Assembly (NCBI RefSeq): GCF_001718835.1
Contig: NZ_CP013442.1
Coordinates: 682,001 to 746,000, forward strand
Length of the DNA stretch: 64,000 bases
DNA from: Burkholderia cepacia
GTDB taxonomy: Bacteria > Pseudomonadota > Gammaproteobacteria > Burkholderiales > Burkholderiaceae
Direction: 5' to 3'
Both the position numbers and the translations under genes were made by a program. Positions within the stretch are counted from its first letter, which is position 1. Each line of letters opens with the position of its first letter. Positions 42,074 to 53,777 of the stretch are shown here, one piece after another. The notes under the pieces were generated by a model that saw only the letters and a program-made list of their open reading frames with translations, was not told the DNA's origin and did not search any database.

Positions 42074-42286
42074 TTAGGTAGCCACGAGACGGTGGGAAAC
42101 GATCACGACGGCGGCAAACACGAACACGTAGATGCCGAGGTCGAAGATCGAACGATGCCAGACGAGGCGGTAGAAGCCGACGCGCTCGAGCACGGCGCGC
42201 ACGACGATGTTGATCAGGTAGGCGATCAGCATCAGCACGAGCGGGGCCGGCACGAATACGCCGAAGATGTCGATTTCGCCGATCAT
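42074..42286 (-). CDS. DUF1656 (AaeX-like) small membrane protein
   Basis: A 70-residue protein from ATG 42286 with two membrane segments (FVPAPLVLMLIAYLINIVV and FDLGIYVFVFAAVVIVS). It is the small AaeX/DUF1656 subunit always found in FUSC-type aromatic-acid efflux operons. It is located between the FUSC gene (34 nt upstream) and the adaptor gene (1 nt downstream). Confidence 0.92.
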   Translation of the reverse strand: MIGEIDIFGVFVPAPLVLMLIAYLINIVVRAVLERVGFYRLVWHRSIFDLGIYVFVFAAVVIVSHRLVAT

Positions 42287-42320
42287 GATCGTGGTGGCCG
42301 TTGCGTTGAAGAGAAACAGG

Positions 42321-44444
42321 TCATGGCTGCGCCGCTCCGGATGCCCGGGGCGCCTGCCCCGCCGCGGCCGGATACAGCGACAGGCGCAGGCCGACGAGCG
42401 CGTGCAGCGTGTCGCGCAGCCGGCGATGCACGACCGGCGCCGCCCGTTGCGCGGCGACGCCGCTCGCCGCCGCAGCCGCCGGCAGCGTGCGGTCGGCCAC
42501 GCGGCGCAGCGCGTCGTCGATCGTGGCGAGCAGCGCGGGCGGTGCCGGCTGGCGCGCGTTCGCGGCCGCGCAGCGTGCGTAGTGGTCGGTGACGCCGGCC
42601 AGCACGCGGTCGATCGCGTCGGGGACGTCGCCCGCCAGCCGGCGGCGCGAGCGGCGCAGGTCGAGCGCATTCAGTGCGATGCGCAGGTCGCGGAAGCTTT
42701 CGATCGACGGATGACGGTGGTCGTCGGATGCGCCGAGGCGCGGCAGCAGCTGCGTGACGCGGTCGAGCATCCGCGACGCGTGGTTGCGCTGGTCGTCGAG
42801 CGGCTGCGTCGACGCGGAGCGCGCGACGTCTTCCCAGCCCGAGCGCAGCAGGCGCCGCACCGCGAGTTCGGCGCCGAACGGTCGCGTCGCACGCGTCCAC
42901 ACGTACGCGAACAGCAGCCCGGCGACGCCCGCGAGGTTGCTGTTCAGGAACACGAAGAAATCGGCGTCGTACGCACCCTGGATGCTGATGAAGGTAGCCG
43001 TGTTCACGGCGACGAGCATCGTCACCATGTTGAACTGCGGGCGCGGCAGCAGCGTGCCGATCAGGATGAACGGGCCCGCGAACATCACGACGAGCATCGC
43101 GAAATCGTGCACGTGCGGCAGCACGACGAACAGGTACAGGCCCGCGAACACGACGCTCGCGGTCGTCGCGAGGAAGAACTTGAACACCAGCGGCGCCGGC
43201 TCGTCGAGCGCGGCGAAGAAGCTGCACGACACGGCCACGAGCGTGACGGCCGCGGCGCCGTCGTGCCAGCCGGAGCTGATCCACAGCGCGCACGCGACGA
43301 CGATCGCGCCGACCGCCGTCAGCGTCGAGAACAGCATCATCCCGCGATCGAAGAAGCGCTCGGTGCCGCCGAGCCGCCAGTGCCGGTAGCGCGGCTGCCA
43401 GACGCCCGATTCGTTGCCGATCAGCGCGCGCAGCGAGCGGCAGTCCTGCCAGATGTCGATGACCTGGCGCAGCCGCCACAGCGCGTTCGACAGCAGCGCG
43501 CCGTCCCAGCTCGCGAGCGCGTCGTCGGCCGGCTGCAGCGCGGCAATGCGTTCGCGCAGGCGCTCCGCGACCGGGTCGTCGACGCTGCCGGCGCTGTCGC
43601 CGGTGATCGACGGCAGCGGCGCATCGAACCATCTGGCCGCGTCGGCCAGCAGCGCGTCGAGCCCGGGCGGGCGCAGGTGCAGGTCGCGCATCAGCGCAAT
43701 CAACGGATCGGCGAGCGACGACATCAGCGGCAGGAACAGCTGCATCCGGCCCGCGAGCGCCTGCGCACGCGCGAGGATGCGCGGATGCGCGTGGTCGTAG
43801 CTCAGCTGGCTCAGCAGGAACTCGAGGCCCGTGATGGTCGCCGCGAGCCGTTGCCGGCACGCGGACAGCGCCTTGCCGGCAATGTGCCCGGACAGCGTCT
43901 CGCGGCCGTAGAACGCGGCGTCCTTGAACCACGCATCGGTGCGCTCGATCAGCGTCGGCGCGAGCCGGTTCGGGAAGACGGCGCCGCCGACCACGCTCGC
44001 GCAGACGATGCCGAGCACGATCTCCTCGGTACGCGCGATCGCGACGTCGAACACGGTGGACGGATCGGTCACGGTCGGCAATGCGATCAGCGGCATCGTA
44101 TAGCCGGCGAGCATGAACACGTAGCTGCGCGCGGTGCGGTCGGAGATCGCGAGGTAGAGCAGCGTGCCGCACCAGGTGGCGACGATGATCGCGAACAGCA
44201 GCGGCGTCTCGACGAACGGCGGCACGAAGAAGATCGCGGCAGCCGCGCCGAGCGCGGTGCCGAGCGCCCGATACAGCGCCTTCGAGCGTGTCGCGCCGAC
44301 GAACGGGTTCGACACGATGTAGACGCTCGCCATCGCCCAGTACGGGCGCGGCAACTGGAAATACAGGCCGAGGTACAGCGCCAGCATCGACGCAGCGAAC
44401 GTCTTGCCCGAGAACAGCCAGTCGCGAAGGCTCGGATAGGTCAT
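42321..44444 (-). CDS. FUSC-family (AaeB-like) inner-membrane efflux protein
   Basis: A 707-residue protein from ATG 44444. It has the two-halves FUSC organisation: N-terminal membrane helices (KTFAASMLALYLGLYFQLPRPYWAMASVYIVSNPFVGATRSKA), a long cytoplasmic segment, and a second set of helices (residues about 350-480). This family exports p-hydroxybenzoate and related aromatic acids. Its start overlaps the stop of the small MarR-like frame upstream by 4 nt (ATGA), so both are read from one message. The substrate is inferred from the AaeB relation. Confidence 0.92.
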   Translation of the reverse strand: MTYPSLRDWLFSGKTFAASMLALYLGLYFQLPRPYWAMASVYIVSNPFVGATRSKALYRALGTALGAAAAIFFVPPFVETPLLFAIIVATWCGTLLYLAISDRTARSYVFMLAGYTMPLIALPTVTDPSTVFDVAIARTEEIVLGIVCASVVGGAVFPNRLAPTLIERTDAWFKDAAFYGRETLSGHIAGKALSACRQRLAATITGLEFLLSQLSYDHAHPRILARAQALAGRMQLFLPLMSSLADPLIALMRDLHLRPPGLDALLADAARWFDAPLPSITGDSAGSVDDPVAERLRERIAALQPADDALASWDGALLSNALWRLRQVIDIWQDCRSLRALIGNESGVWQPRYRHWRLGGTERFFDRGMMLFSTLTAVGAIVVACALWISSGWHDGAAAVTLVAVSCSFFAALDEPAPLVFKFFLATTASVVFAGLYLFVVLPHVHDFAMLVVMFAGPFILIGTLLPRPQFNMVTMLVAVNTATFISIQGAYDADFFVFLNSNLAGVAGLLFAYVWTRATRPFGAELAVRRLLRSGWEDVARSASTQPLDDQRNHASRMLDRVTQLLPRLGASDDHRHPSIESFRDLRIALNALDLRRSRRRLAGDVPDAIDRVLAGVTDHYARCAAANARQPAPPALLATIDDALRRVADRTLPAAAAASGVAAQRAAPVVHRRLRDTLHALVGLRLSLYPAAAGQAPRASGAAQP

Positions 44445-44650
44445 GGCGCGAGATCGGCCGGCGGGGCGTGGCGCGACGCGGTGGCGTCGGGGGTGTTGAA
44501 CGCGGCCGGCACGCCGTCGCTCGCCCGGCGCCATTTGCGGGCGGCGAGCACGAGCGTGCTGCTTGCGGCGAGGCGGAGATCGTGCAGATTGGTCATGGCC
44601 GGGATGCTGGCGGCAAGCAAATTCGATAGCAAACTATCGGTTTGGGTCAT
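44441..44650 (-). pseudogene. Truncated MarR-family regulator (N-terminal remnant)
   Basis: A 69-codon frame from ATG 44650. The segment LRLAASSTLVLAARKWRRA then NTPDATAS strongly resembles the first helices of MarR proteins that control efflux operons, but the frame ends after that, without the winged helix. Its stop overlaps the FUSC start (ATGA), so it may survive as a leader that couples translation to the FUSC gene. Whether the truncated peptide does anything is unknown. Confidence 0.5.
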
Positions 44651-44805
44651 GAGCACGCCGGGCGGGCGCGGGCCTGCAAACGGCAATGTAGGGTGGGAAT
44701 CGGGAAATGGTCAAGGCGTCGCGGCGAGCGCCGGCTCACCGACAGCCGGATATTCGTCTGATGTAATGGATGGGATGAGCGACGCCGGGCCGCTCGGTCA
44801 TTGGG

Positions 44806-45102
44806 TCAGAAGCCGCTTCTTATCGCGCGCAGGAAGTCGCCGGAGGATTCGTGCGTGTTCACGGCGTTGATGATGTCGGTGAGGAACCAGGGCAGAATCA
44901 ATTGCGTATCAGGGTCGCTGACGCCGACGCTGAGCACCGGCGGTTTCGACGTGGCGGCATCGCGCGTCGCGCAGGGGCTGGCGCGCGACGCACAGGTGTG
45001 CGTGTCCGGCGGGATCTGCCGGGCGATCGGCTGGGTGGCGGGCACCGATGAGCAGCCGGCAACGAGCACGACCAGGGCGACGATAGCGCGAAGAAGCTTC
45101 AT
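44806..45102 (-). CDS. Small predicted lipoprotein
   Basis: A 98-residue protein from ATG 45102, with GGAAAG 6 nt upstream. The N-terminus MKLLRAIVALVVLVAGCSS is a clear lipoprotein signal. The mature part contains two Cys (THTCASRASPCATRD) that could form a disulfide and ends FLRAIRSGF. No domain is recognised. It lies 73 nt after the TPR protein stop on the same strand, so the two may function together in the envelope. Confidence 0.75.
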   Translation of the reverse strand: MKLLRAIVALVVLVAGCSSVPATQPIARQIPPDTHTCASRASPCATRDAATSKPPVLSVGVSDPDTQLILPWFLTDIINAVNTHESSGDFLRAIRSGF

Positions 45103-45175
45103 GGGATGCTTTCCATTACGTTGCTTCGACAAAATGACCGGTGACGAGTTCGCCGCTGCAGGATTGCCTCGCGAT

Positions 45176-46918
45176 CTATTGCGCCCGCGTCGAGTCGGTC
45201 AGTGCGTCGGCCTCGCGCTTCATTTCGTCGGCTTCGGCGGAACGTCCGGTTTGGCGGAGAAGAGTGCCCAGATTCCGCAAGGTGCGAGCCTGATCCTGTC
45301 GCCAGGTCAGCGGATCGCCGTACGCGAGCTTGCGGTACAGATCCAGCGCACGGCGCCACGCGTCTTCCGCTTCGCGCGGCCTGCCCGTGCGGCTGTAGAG
45401 CACGCCCAGATTGTTCAGTATTCTCGCCTCGTCGGGCTGGTACTCGGCAGGCGCATTGCGCGAGAGCGCGTGAACGATCTGCAGCGCCTGCCGATACGCC
45501 TGCAGTGCGTTGGCCGGCCGCCGTTCAATGCGGTACAGCACGCCCAGATTGCCCAGCGTACGCGCCAGGTCGGGCTGGTAAAGCGCGGGGCTTTCGCGGA
45601 CGAGCTGCCGGCGGATCGTCAGCGCTTCCCGGTAGGCATGTTCCGCTTCCGGCAGCCGCTCGTTTGCGATATCGAAGTTGCCGAGGTTGTTCAGTGTGCG
45701 CGCAAGCGCCGGACGCCACGCGGCCGGATTGTCATGCGCGAGTGCGCGCTGGATGCCGAGCGCTTCGCGATAGGCGCGTTCCGCGTCATGCATGCGCTGA
45801 GTCGCGCCGTAGAGGATGCCGAGATCGTTGAGCGTCGTCGCGATCGCGGGTCGGTACAGGGCCGGGTCCTGCCGGGCCAGCGCGCGGTCGAGGGCGAGGG
45901 CTTCGCGCCACGCGTCTGCCGCTTCCCGCAGGCGCTGCGTGTCGCGGTACAACGTTGCAAGGTTGTCGAAGGTTTGCGCCAGCGCGGGATCGTAGGCCGG
46001 AGCGTTGACGCGGGCGAGCGCCCAGTAGATTTCGAGCGCGTGCAGCCATGCGGCTTCGGCTTCCTTTTTCTGTTGCTGCATCGCATACAGACTGCCGAGC
46101 TGGCCGAGCGTACGCGCGACGGCGGGTTGCCATGCGGCAGGCTTCTGTTGCGCAAGCGTCCGATACTGGATCAGCAGTGCGCGATACACCGGCTCCGCGC
46201 GCTCGGGCTCGTGCTGCACGAGCAGTGTGTCGGCGTAGGCGGTGGCGATGGCCACATCGTCGGGCTGCAGTGCATGGGCTTTCTCCAGGTACGGCAGCGC
46301 GTTCCATGGCATGAAGCGAAGCAGTTCGATGCTGGCCGCTTCATAGTTGCGCGCCGCGGTTAGCTGGGCGGTGCCGGGTACTTTGGCCGCGAGCCGCATG
46401 GTCAGCGCAGACGCGGCATCCAGGTCGAGGCGCTTCGCTGCCGCGTCGAGTTGCAGTTCGGCGGGGTCCGCGCTGCGCGTGATCGACAACCTGCGCAGCA
46501 GATCGTCATAGCGTGTGTTCCATTTCGACGCTTCGGCTGCAGGGTCGATATCGGTGCGGGTCCTGATCTGCGACGCGAGGCTTTCGAGGAGGGTTTCGAG
46601 GTTGACCAACGCGGCGTCGTCTGTCGGTTCGCCGTGGCCTGACCGGGAGAAGACCGCGTGCAGCATCACGTTGGCCGCTTTCGCCAGCGCAACCCGTTGC
46701 GCGGCGGCGAGTCCGTCGCGCTGCACCGCGCGGTTCAGGCGTTCGGTGACGCTGGCGAGCGCGGGCGCGGAGACAGCACAGCGGTTCCGCACTTCGAATC
46801 CATGCGTGACGTCGACTTCGGAAAACGACGGCACACAGGTTCCAGCCACCCCCGCAGCGGCACATGCCGTGGACAGCGCGGCCATCGCGATGCCGGACAG
46901 CGTTTTGCCAGCACTCAT
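45176..46918 (-). CDS. Exported TPR-repeat protein with 46-residue repeats
   Basis: A 580-residue protein from ATG 46918. The N-terminus has a short signal-like segment (MSAGKTLSGIAMAALSTACAAAGVAG) with a possible lipobox at STAC. From about residue 230 on there are seven units of about 46 residues marked by TLxNLGxLY (for example RTLGQLGSLY, TTLNDLGILY, RTLGNLGVLY, RILNNLGVLY), a TPR variant with extended inter-helix regions. It is probably a protein-interaction scaffold at the envelope. It is followed by a small lipoprotein gene on the same strand. Confidence 0.85.
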   Translation of the reverse strand: MSAGKTLSGIAMAALSTACAAAGVAGTCVPSFSEVDVTHGFEVRNRCAVSAPALASVTERLNRAVQRDGLAAAQRVALAKAANVMLHAVFSRSGHGEPTDDAALVNLETLLESLASQIRTRTDIDPAAEASKWNTRYDDLLRRLSITRSADPAELQLDAAAKRLDLDAASALTMRLAAKVPGTAQLTAARNYEAASIELLRFMPWNALPYLEKAHALQPDDVAIATAYADTLLVQHEPERAEPVYRALLIQYRTLAQQKPAAWQPAVARTLGQLGSLYAMQQQKKEAEAAWLHALEIYWALARVNAPAYDPALAQTFDNLATLYRDTQRLREAADAWREALALDRALARQDPALYRPAIATTLNDLGILYGATQRMHDAERAYREALGIQRALAHDNPAAWRPALARTLNNLGNFDIANERLPEAEHAYREALTIRRQLVRESPALYQPDLARTLGNLGVLYRIERRPANALQAYRQALQIVHALSRNAPAEYQPDEARILNNLGVLYSRTGRPREAEDAWRRALDLYRKLAYGDPLTWRQDQARTLRNLGTLLRQTGRSAEADEMKREADALTDSTRAQ

Positions 46919-47056
46919 TTCCAGTCAGGTCTGCAGGATCACCGGGACAGCGTTGCGCGGCGCATCGCTTCGCCCGGAAAGCTGCGATGCGATCATGTGT
47001 ATTGATTCTAGTGAATACCGGCCCCCGGCGGCACCGCACATCGATCGACTGCTGCT

Positions 47057-47533
47057 TTAAAGCTCGAGCGCCATGAATCGCGTGCCTTCGACCGGGTTCT
47101 CATAGAACGGCGCGATTTCCGCGAATCCCAATCGCTCGTACAGGCGCTGGGCGAAACGGGTTTGCGCAACGGCGTCGAGAACCAGCGAGGAGAACCCCAG
47201 GTCCTTCGCGCGCCCGACCACCGACGTGACGAGCTTTTCGCCGAGCGACAAGCCTCGCCATGCTGCGCGGACATAGAGCCGCTTGAGTTCCGCGGTTTCG
47301 CTCGAATGGCGCAGCAGCCCCGCGCAACCGGCGATCTCGCCGTCGACCTCCGCGACGAAGAACATGCCGGACGGCAGCGTATAGATCCGCTCGAACGCCT
47401 CCATCTCGGCATCGAAGCCGCGGTAGGACAGGTCCATGTCGAGCCAGCGAACGTATTCGCGGATCACGGCAACGAGCGCGACGGTATCCGCGGGGAACGC
47501 GGCTTCGCGGATGACGGGCGTGTGCGTCGGCAT
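47057..47533 (-). CDS. GNAT-family N-acetyltransferase
   Basis: A 158-residue protein; ATG 47533 is chosen, while a GTG at 47551 would overlap the upstream cupin stop. The acetyl-CoA-binding signature is ELKRLYVRAAWRGLSLGEKLV (motif A, with R-x-x-x-G variant). Downstream motifs are ARDLGFSSLVLDAV-like and ARRLYERLGFAEI-like. The substrate could be a small amine or a protein N-terminus. It follows the cupin gene by 8 nt, so the two form an operon. Confidence 0.88.
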   Translation of the reverse strand: MPTHTPVIREAAFPADTVALVAVIREYVRWLDMDLSYRGFDAEMEAFERIYTLPSGMFFVAEVDGEIAGCAGLLRHSSETAELKRLYVRAAWRGLSLGEKLVTSVVGRAKDLGFSSLVLDAVAQTRFAQRLYERLGFAEIAPFYENPVEGTRFMALEL

Positions 47534-47541
47534 CGCGGCAG

Positions 47542-47943
47542 TCAGATCCACAGGTCGTTTTCGACCGTTCTTTCGCTGGCCGTGTCGCCCGTGTTGACGA
47601 CGCCGCGCGGCTCGATCAACAGCAGCTTCACTTCGGACGCCGCGTACGGCTTGTGTTCGACCCCCTTCGGCACCACGGCCATCTCGCCCGGGCCCAGCTC
47701 CACGGCGCCGTCGCGGAAGTCGATGCGCAAGCGGCCTTCGAGCACGATGAACGTCTCGTCGGTGTCGGCGTGATGGTGCCAGATGAAATCGCCGACGATC
47801 TTCACGACCTTGAACTGATAGTCGTTCATTTCAGCGACGACGCGCGGCTGCCAGTGGCCGTCGATGCGGCGAATCCTGTCGAGCAGGTCGATCGTCTGGC
47901 GCTGGCCGCGATGCGCGGGTGCCTGGAGAGAAGGGTGGGACAT
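47542..47943 (-). CDS. Cupin-domain protein
   Basis: A 133-residue single-cupin protein from ATG 47943. Motif 1 is IWHHHADTDETFIVLEGRL, with His-His-His and Glu ligands, and motif 2 is VPKGVEHKPYA. The metal site is therefore intact. Small cupins of this form include isomerases, dioxygenase-like enzymes and regulators; no substrate is inferable. It is the first gene of a two-gene unit with the GNAT gene, downstream of an AraC gene on the same strand. Confidence 0.9.
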   Translation of the reverse strand: MSHPSLQAPAHRGQRQTIDLLDRIRRIDGHWQPRVVAEMNDYQFKVVKIVGDFIWHHHADTDETFIVLEGRLRIDFRDGAVELGPGEMAVVPKGVEHKPYAASEVKLLLIEPRGVVNTGDTASERTVENDLWI

Positions 47944-48031
47944 GCCGGCTCCGTTACGGTGATGTGCTGTAAATGGAGCTTAGGCCGGCCGCCGGCGGGC
48001 AGTCTTGAACGATTGTGCGTGCCGGCCGCCG

Positions 48032-48859
48032 TCAGTCGGCGCGCGGCTGGCCCGTCATCGTCAGCCAGCGCGCGGGCGAGATTCCGTATGCGCTGCGGAA
48101 ATGCCGGGTCATGTGGCTCTGATCGGAAAAACCCGCCGCGACCGCGGCGTCCGCGAGGGGCACGCCGCGCAGCATCATCGCGCGCGCCGCTTCGAGCCGG
48201 CGCATGGTCAGGTAACGATACGGGCTCGTTCCGTAGAAGTTGCGGAAATCCCGCGACAGGCTCCAGCGGTCCCGCCCGCTGATGGCGGCGAGCGTGTCCA
48301 GCGTGACGGGCCCGGTGCATGCGTCCTGCAGATACTCGCGCGCTCGCTGCACCGCGGCGAAATCCGCGGGCTTGCGCGTCGGCCGGGCGCCGGAGGCGAT
48401 ATCCAGCGCGAGCGCGAGGTCGACGATCGCGTCGTCGCGTTCGAGCGGCTCCGCGCCGTCGCGCATCCGGCTCAGCGCGGCGCGGGTCGCGTCGAACAGG
48501 CGCGGATCGGTCGTCACGCCGCCGTCGATGAACGGCAGCGGCTTGCCGCCCAGCACGGCCTGGATCGCGGCGGGCTGCACGTAGATCATCTGGTAGCGGA
48601 ACCCCTCGTGCGTGCCGGCCTGGCCGTCATGGGCCTCGTCGGGATGCAGGACCATCGTTTGCCCCGGCACGCTGCTGCGCAGGCTGCGCCGATAGTGGAA
48701 GCACTGGACGCCGGCGAGGGTCAGGCCGATCGCGTAGGTGTCGTGCCGGTGCATCGAGTACGCGTTGCCGCGGAAATAGGCTTCGATGCGCTCGATGCCC
48801 TGCGTGGCTTCCGAGCGGGAAATCCAGTCGGATCGGGTCTGCTTCGTACTGCCTGTCAT
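48032..48859 (-). CDS. AraC-family regulator with N-terminal cupin-like domain
   Basis: A 275-residue protein from ATG 48859. The N-terminal domain has AYFRGNAYSMHRHDTYAIGLTLAGVQCFHYRR, an AraC-type ligand domain. The C-terminal pair of HTHs is LDTLAAISGRDRWSLSRDFRNFYGTSPYRYL and LADAAVAAGFSDQSHMTRHFRSAYGISPARW. It is transcribed in the direction of the cupin-GNAT unit, 88 nt away, which it may control. The effector is unknown. Confidence 0.92.
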   Translation of the reverse strand: MTGSTKQTRSDWISRSEATQGIERIEAYFRGNAYSMHRHDTYAIGLTLAGVQCFHYRRSLRSSVPGQTMVLHPDEAHDGQAGTHEGFRYQMIYVQPAAIQAVLGGKPLPFIDGGVTTDPRLFDATRAALSRMRDGAEPLERDDAIVDLALALDIASGARPTRKPADFAAVQRAREYLQDACTGPVTLDTLAAISGRDRWSLSRDFRNFYGTSPYRYLTMRRLEAARAMMLRGVPLADAAVAAGFSDQSHMTRHFRSAYGISPARWLTMTGQPRAD

Positions 48860-48921
48860 TGCGCTCTCCCGGCATTCCCTGATGCTTCGGTTTCCTTGCG
48901 AATTCGCTGCGCGAGCGGGCG

Positions 48922-49890
48922 TCAGCCGGCCCGGCCTGCGTCCGCTTCCTGATACAGCGTGCGGAGGATCTGCGCGAAGATCGTATCGATCTCGCGCGCC
49001 ACGCCCGCGCGCGTGAACGCGGCAACCGGCGGCAGCGTCCAGTCGAGCGTATACGGCACGATCGCGACGCCGGCGATGCGCACGAGCTCCTCCGCGATAT
49101 CGGCGGGGACGATCGACACGGCGTCTTCGTTGGCCACGATCACTTCGCCGATCAGGCGCGACGAGTAGCTTTCGACGATCGGCACGGGCGGCGCGACGCC
49201 GGCGTGCAGGAACAGGTCGGCGATCTGCTCGCGGAGCGGCGTGTGCGGCGGGCCGAGAATCCAGTCGAGCTCCGCGAGCTTGCGCCAGTTGGGCCGGCTG
49301 CGTGCCAGACGCGCGGCGAGCCGGCGGCTCGCGATCAGGCGCGGCTTCTGCTGATGCAGCACTTCGAAGCGCAACTGCGCGAGATCGACGGTCGACGACG
49401 CGCGTCCGATCACGATGTCGAGCGTGTGGTCGCTCAACTGCGCCATCAGCGCATCGCTGGTGCCTTCGTGGATCGTCATCGTGAGCCGCTGCGGCACCTG
49501 CGATTGCGTGCGCCGGATCGCCGCCGCCAGCGTGCGGCCCGAAATGAACGGAATCACGCCGATGTGCAGCCGCATCGCATGGCCGGCGACGACCGCTTCG
49601 ATATCGCGGGTGAGATGGTCGAGGTCGTGCAGCATCGCCTGCGCGCGTTCGAGCACGACGTTGCCGAGCGCGGTCGGCCGCATGCCGCGCGACGAGCGCT
49701 CGAAGAGCGGCGTGCCGAACATGCTCTCCAGCTCGGACAGCGCGTTCGTCACGGCCGGCTGGCTGCTCGCGAGATGCTCGGCCGCGCGCGTCAGCGACCC
49801 GTGTTGCTGGATCTGCAGCAACAGCACCAGGTGCCGCATCTTCAGGCGGGCGCTCAGGCGCCGGCTCACTTCCTCAATATCGAATCGCAC
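48922..49890 (-). CDS. LysR-family regulator, divergent from maeB
   Basis: A 322-residue protein starting with GTG at 49890; the next Met is 17 codons inside. The HTH is LLQIQQHGSLTRAAEHLASSQPAVTNALSELES, followed by the effector-binding domain (PFISGRTLAAAIRRTQ). It is divergent from the malic enzyme gene with a 136-nt gap, so it probably regulates maeB in response to a metabolite. It resembles GbpR/CbI-like LysR proteins for aromatic or sugar metabolism, but this subclass call is weak. Confidence 0.92.
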   Translation of the reverse strand: MRFDIEEVSRRLSARLKMRHLVLLLQIQQHGSLTRAAEHLASSQPAVTNALSELESMFGTPLFERSSRGMRPTALGNVVLERAQAMLHDLDHLTRDIEAVVAGHAMRLHIGVIPFISGRTLAAAIRRTQSQVPQRLTMTIHEGTSDALMAQLSDHTLDIVIGRASSTVDLAQLRFEVLHQQKPRLIASRRLAARLARSRPNWRKLAELDWILGPPHTPLREQIADLFLHAGVAPPVPIVESYSSRLIGEVIVANEDAVSIVPADIAEELVRIAGVAIVPYTLDWTLPPVAAFTRAGVAREIDTIFAQILRTLYQEADAGRAG

Positions 49891-50026
49891 GACTCACGAA
49901 CCTTGGCCATCACGTAAACATGATGGACGCATACTAATTCAAAATGGCGCGCCCGGGACGGCTGCCTAGAATGGCGTGCTTCGATGGTCGCCGGGACGGG
50001 CCCGGCGCATGGATGCGAGACGACAC

Positions 50027-52312
<2,286 letters not shown>

Positions 52313-52449
52313 GCGCGCGGACGTTCGATGTGCAACTAACGGTCTAGCCCGCCGGCGCCCGCCCGATTCGGCGGGCCGGCGGCATGACAACTTCGTTCGG
52401 GAATGCGGCCGGCACGTGCAGTGCGCGCGCGCCGGCCGCCGTCGATGCG

Positions 52450-53625
52450 TCAGAACTTGTGGCGAATCCCGACGATCGCGAGTTCCTGCGTATCGGTGCC
52501 GGAGTTCACGCCGTACGAGCCGACCGACGCGGCGGCCTTCACGACCGCGCCGTTCGCGTTGAGCGTGTTGCCGCTCGCCTTCTGGTAGCCGAACAGCGCA
52601 TACAGGTCGGTGCGCTTCGACAGCGCGTAGTCCGCGCCGAGGTTGACCTGGTTGTAGTGCGCGGAAGACGGGCCCGTCAGCGACGTGTAGTTGTAGCCGA
52701 CACCCGCGCGCAGCGCCGGCGAGAACTGCCAGTTGAAGAACGCGGAGCCGTTGTTGAACTTCGCGTTCTGGCTGAACGCCGACAGCGTGTCCGCGCCGTA
52801 CTGCGTATTCGAATACGCGAGGCCGAAGGTGGCGGGCCCGGCCACGTACTGGCCGGCCACCCGCACGATCTGGATCGACTTCGCGCTCGAGAAGCCCTGG
52901 TTGATCACGGTGTTGAACAGCGTGTCCGAGCTGCTCGACCACGTGCGCACGCCGCTCTTGTCCGTCGTCGTGCCGCCGTTCGCGTAGAAGAAGCCGGCGC
53001 CGAGCGACAGCGGGCCGTTCGCGTAGCTTGCGCCGAAGCTGTACGTGCGGCCGCTGCCGGTGGCGCCCGCGACGCCGCCGAAGCCGTACAGGCCCTCGAA
53101 CTGGAAGCCCGAGATCAGCGGGCTCGTGTATTTCACCGAGTTGCTGACGCGCAGGCTGTTGTCGTAGTTGTCGAGGTCGCCCGGCGTCGCGAACACGCCG
53201 CCGAAGTAGTTGTCCTGCGTGAGGCCCTGCACGAGATCGACGACCGGATCGTACTGGCGGCCGAGCGTGACGGTACCGTACGTGCTGCTCGCGAGGCCGA
53301 CGACGGCTTTGCGGCCGAATTCGCGGCTGCCCTGGCCGAGTGCGCCCGTGCCGATGTTGAAGCCGTTCTCGAGCTGGAACAGCGCGGCCAGGCCGCCGCC
53401 GAGATCCTCGGTGCCGCGCAGCCCCCAGCGGCTGCCCGACAGGTTGCCGCTGCTGAACTTGACGAGGCTCGACGCGTTGCTGCCGTTCGCGTTCTGGGCA
53501 TTGTGCACGTAGGCGATGCCCGCATCGGCGATGCCGTACAGCGTGACGCTGCTCTGCGCGTGGGCGCCGGCGGCGAAGAGCGCGGCCGGCAGCGCGAGAA
53601 GGGCGAGTCGCTTGAATGATTGCAT
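52450..53625 (-). CDS. Gram-negative general porin (Burkholderia OpcP/Omp38 type)
   Basis: A 391-residue outer-membrane porin from ATG 53625. The signal peptide covers residues 1-24 (ending AGAHAQ). The barrel begins SSVTLYGIADAGIAYVHN, has the constriction-loop region around LENGFNIGTGALGQGSREFGRKAVVGLAS, and ends in the aromatic-terminated strand QELAIVGIRHKF. It forms a trimeric diffusion pore. The stop is 138 nt from the maeB stop, convergent. Confidence 0.95.
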   Translation of the reverse strand: MQSFKRLALLALPAALFAAGAHAQSSVTLYGIADAGIAYVHNAQNANGSNASSLVKFSSGNLSGSRWGLRGTEDLGGGLAALFQLENGFNIGTGALGQGSREFGRKAVVGLASSTYGTVTLGRQYDPVVDLVQGLTQDNYFGGVFATPGDLDNYDNSLRVSNSVKYTSPLISGFQFEGLYGFGGVAGATGSGRTYSFGASYANGPLSLGAGFFYANGGTTTDKSGVRTWSSSSDTLFNTVINQGFSSAKSIQIVRVAGQYVAGPATFGLAYSNTQYGADTLSAFSQNAKFNNGSAFFNWQFSPALRAGVGYNYTSLTGPSSAHYNQVNLGADYALSKRTDLYALFGYQKASGNTLNANGAVVKAAASVGSYGVNSGTDTQELAIVGIRHKF

Positions 53626-53777
53626 CTTCTGGTTACCCCCGTGGTCGATTGGTCTGACGAGTCGGTGAACGATACGGACCACGGACCATCAAGGAAACCA
53701 ATCATTTCTCGAATGGATATGAAGCGCGGCGATCGTTGCGATCGCCGCGTGGATGGAAGGCCGGCAGGGCGCGCCGG

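Noticed and set aside
42267..44870. An 867-codon plus-strand frame
   Set aside because: Antisense to the FUSC gene; composition is Arg/Gln/Glu-rich noise.
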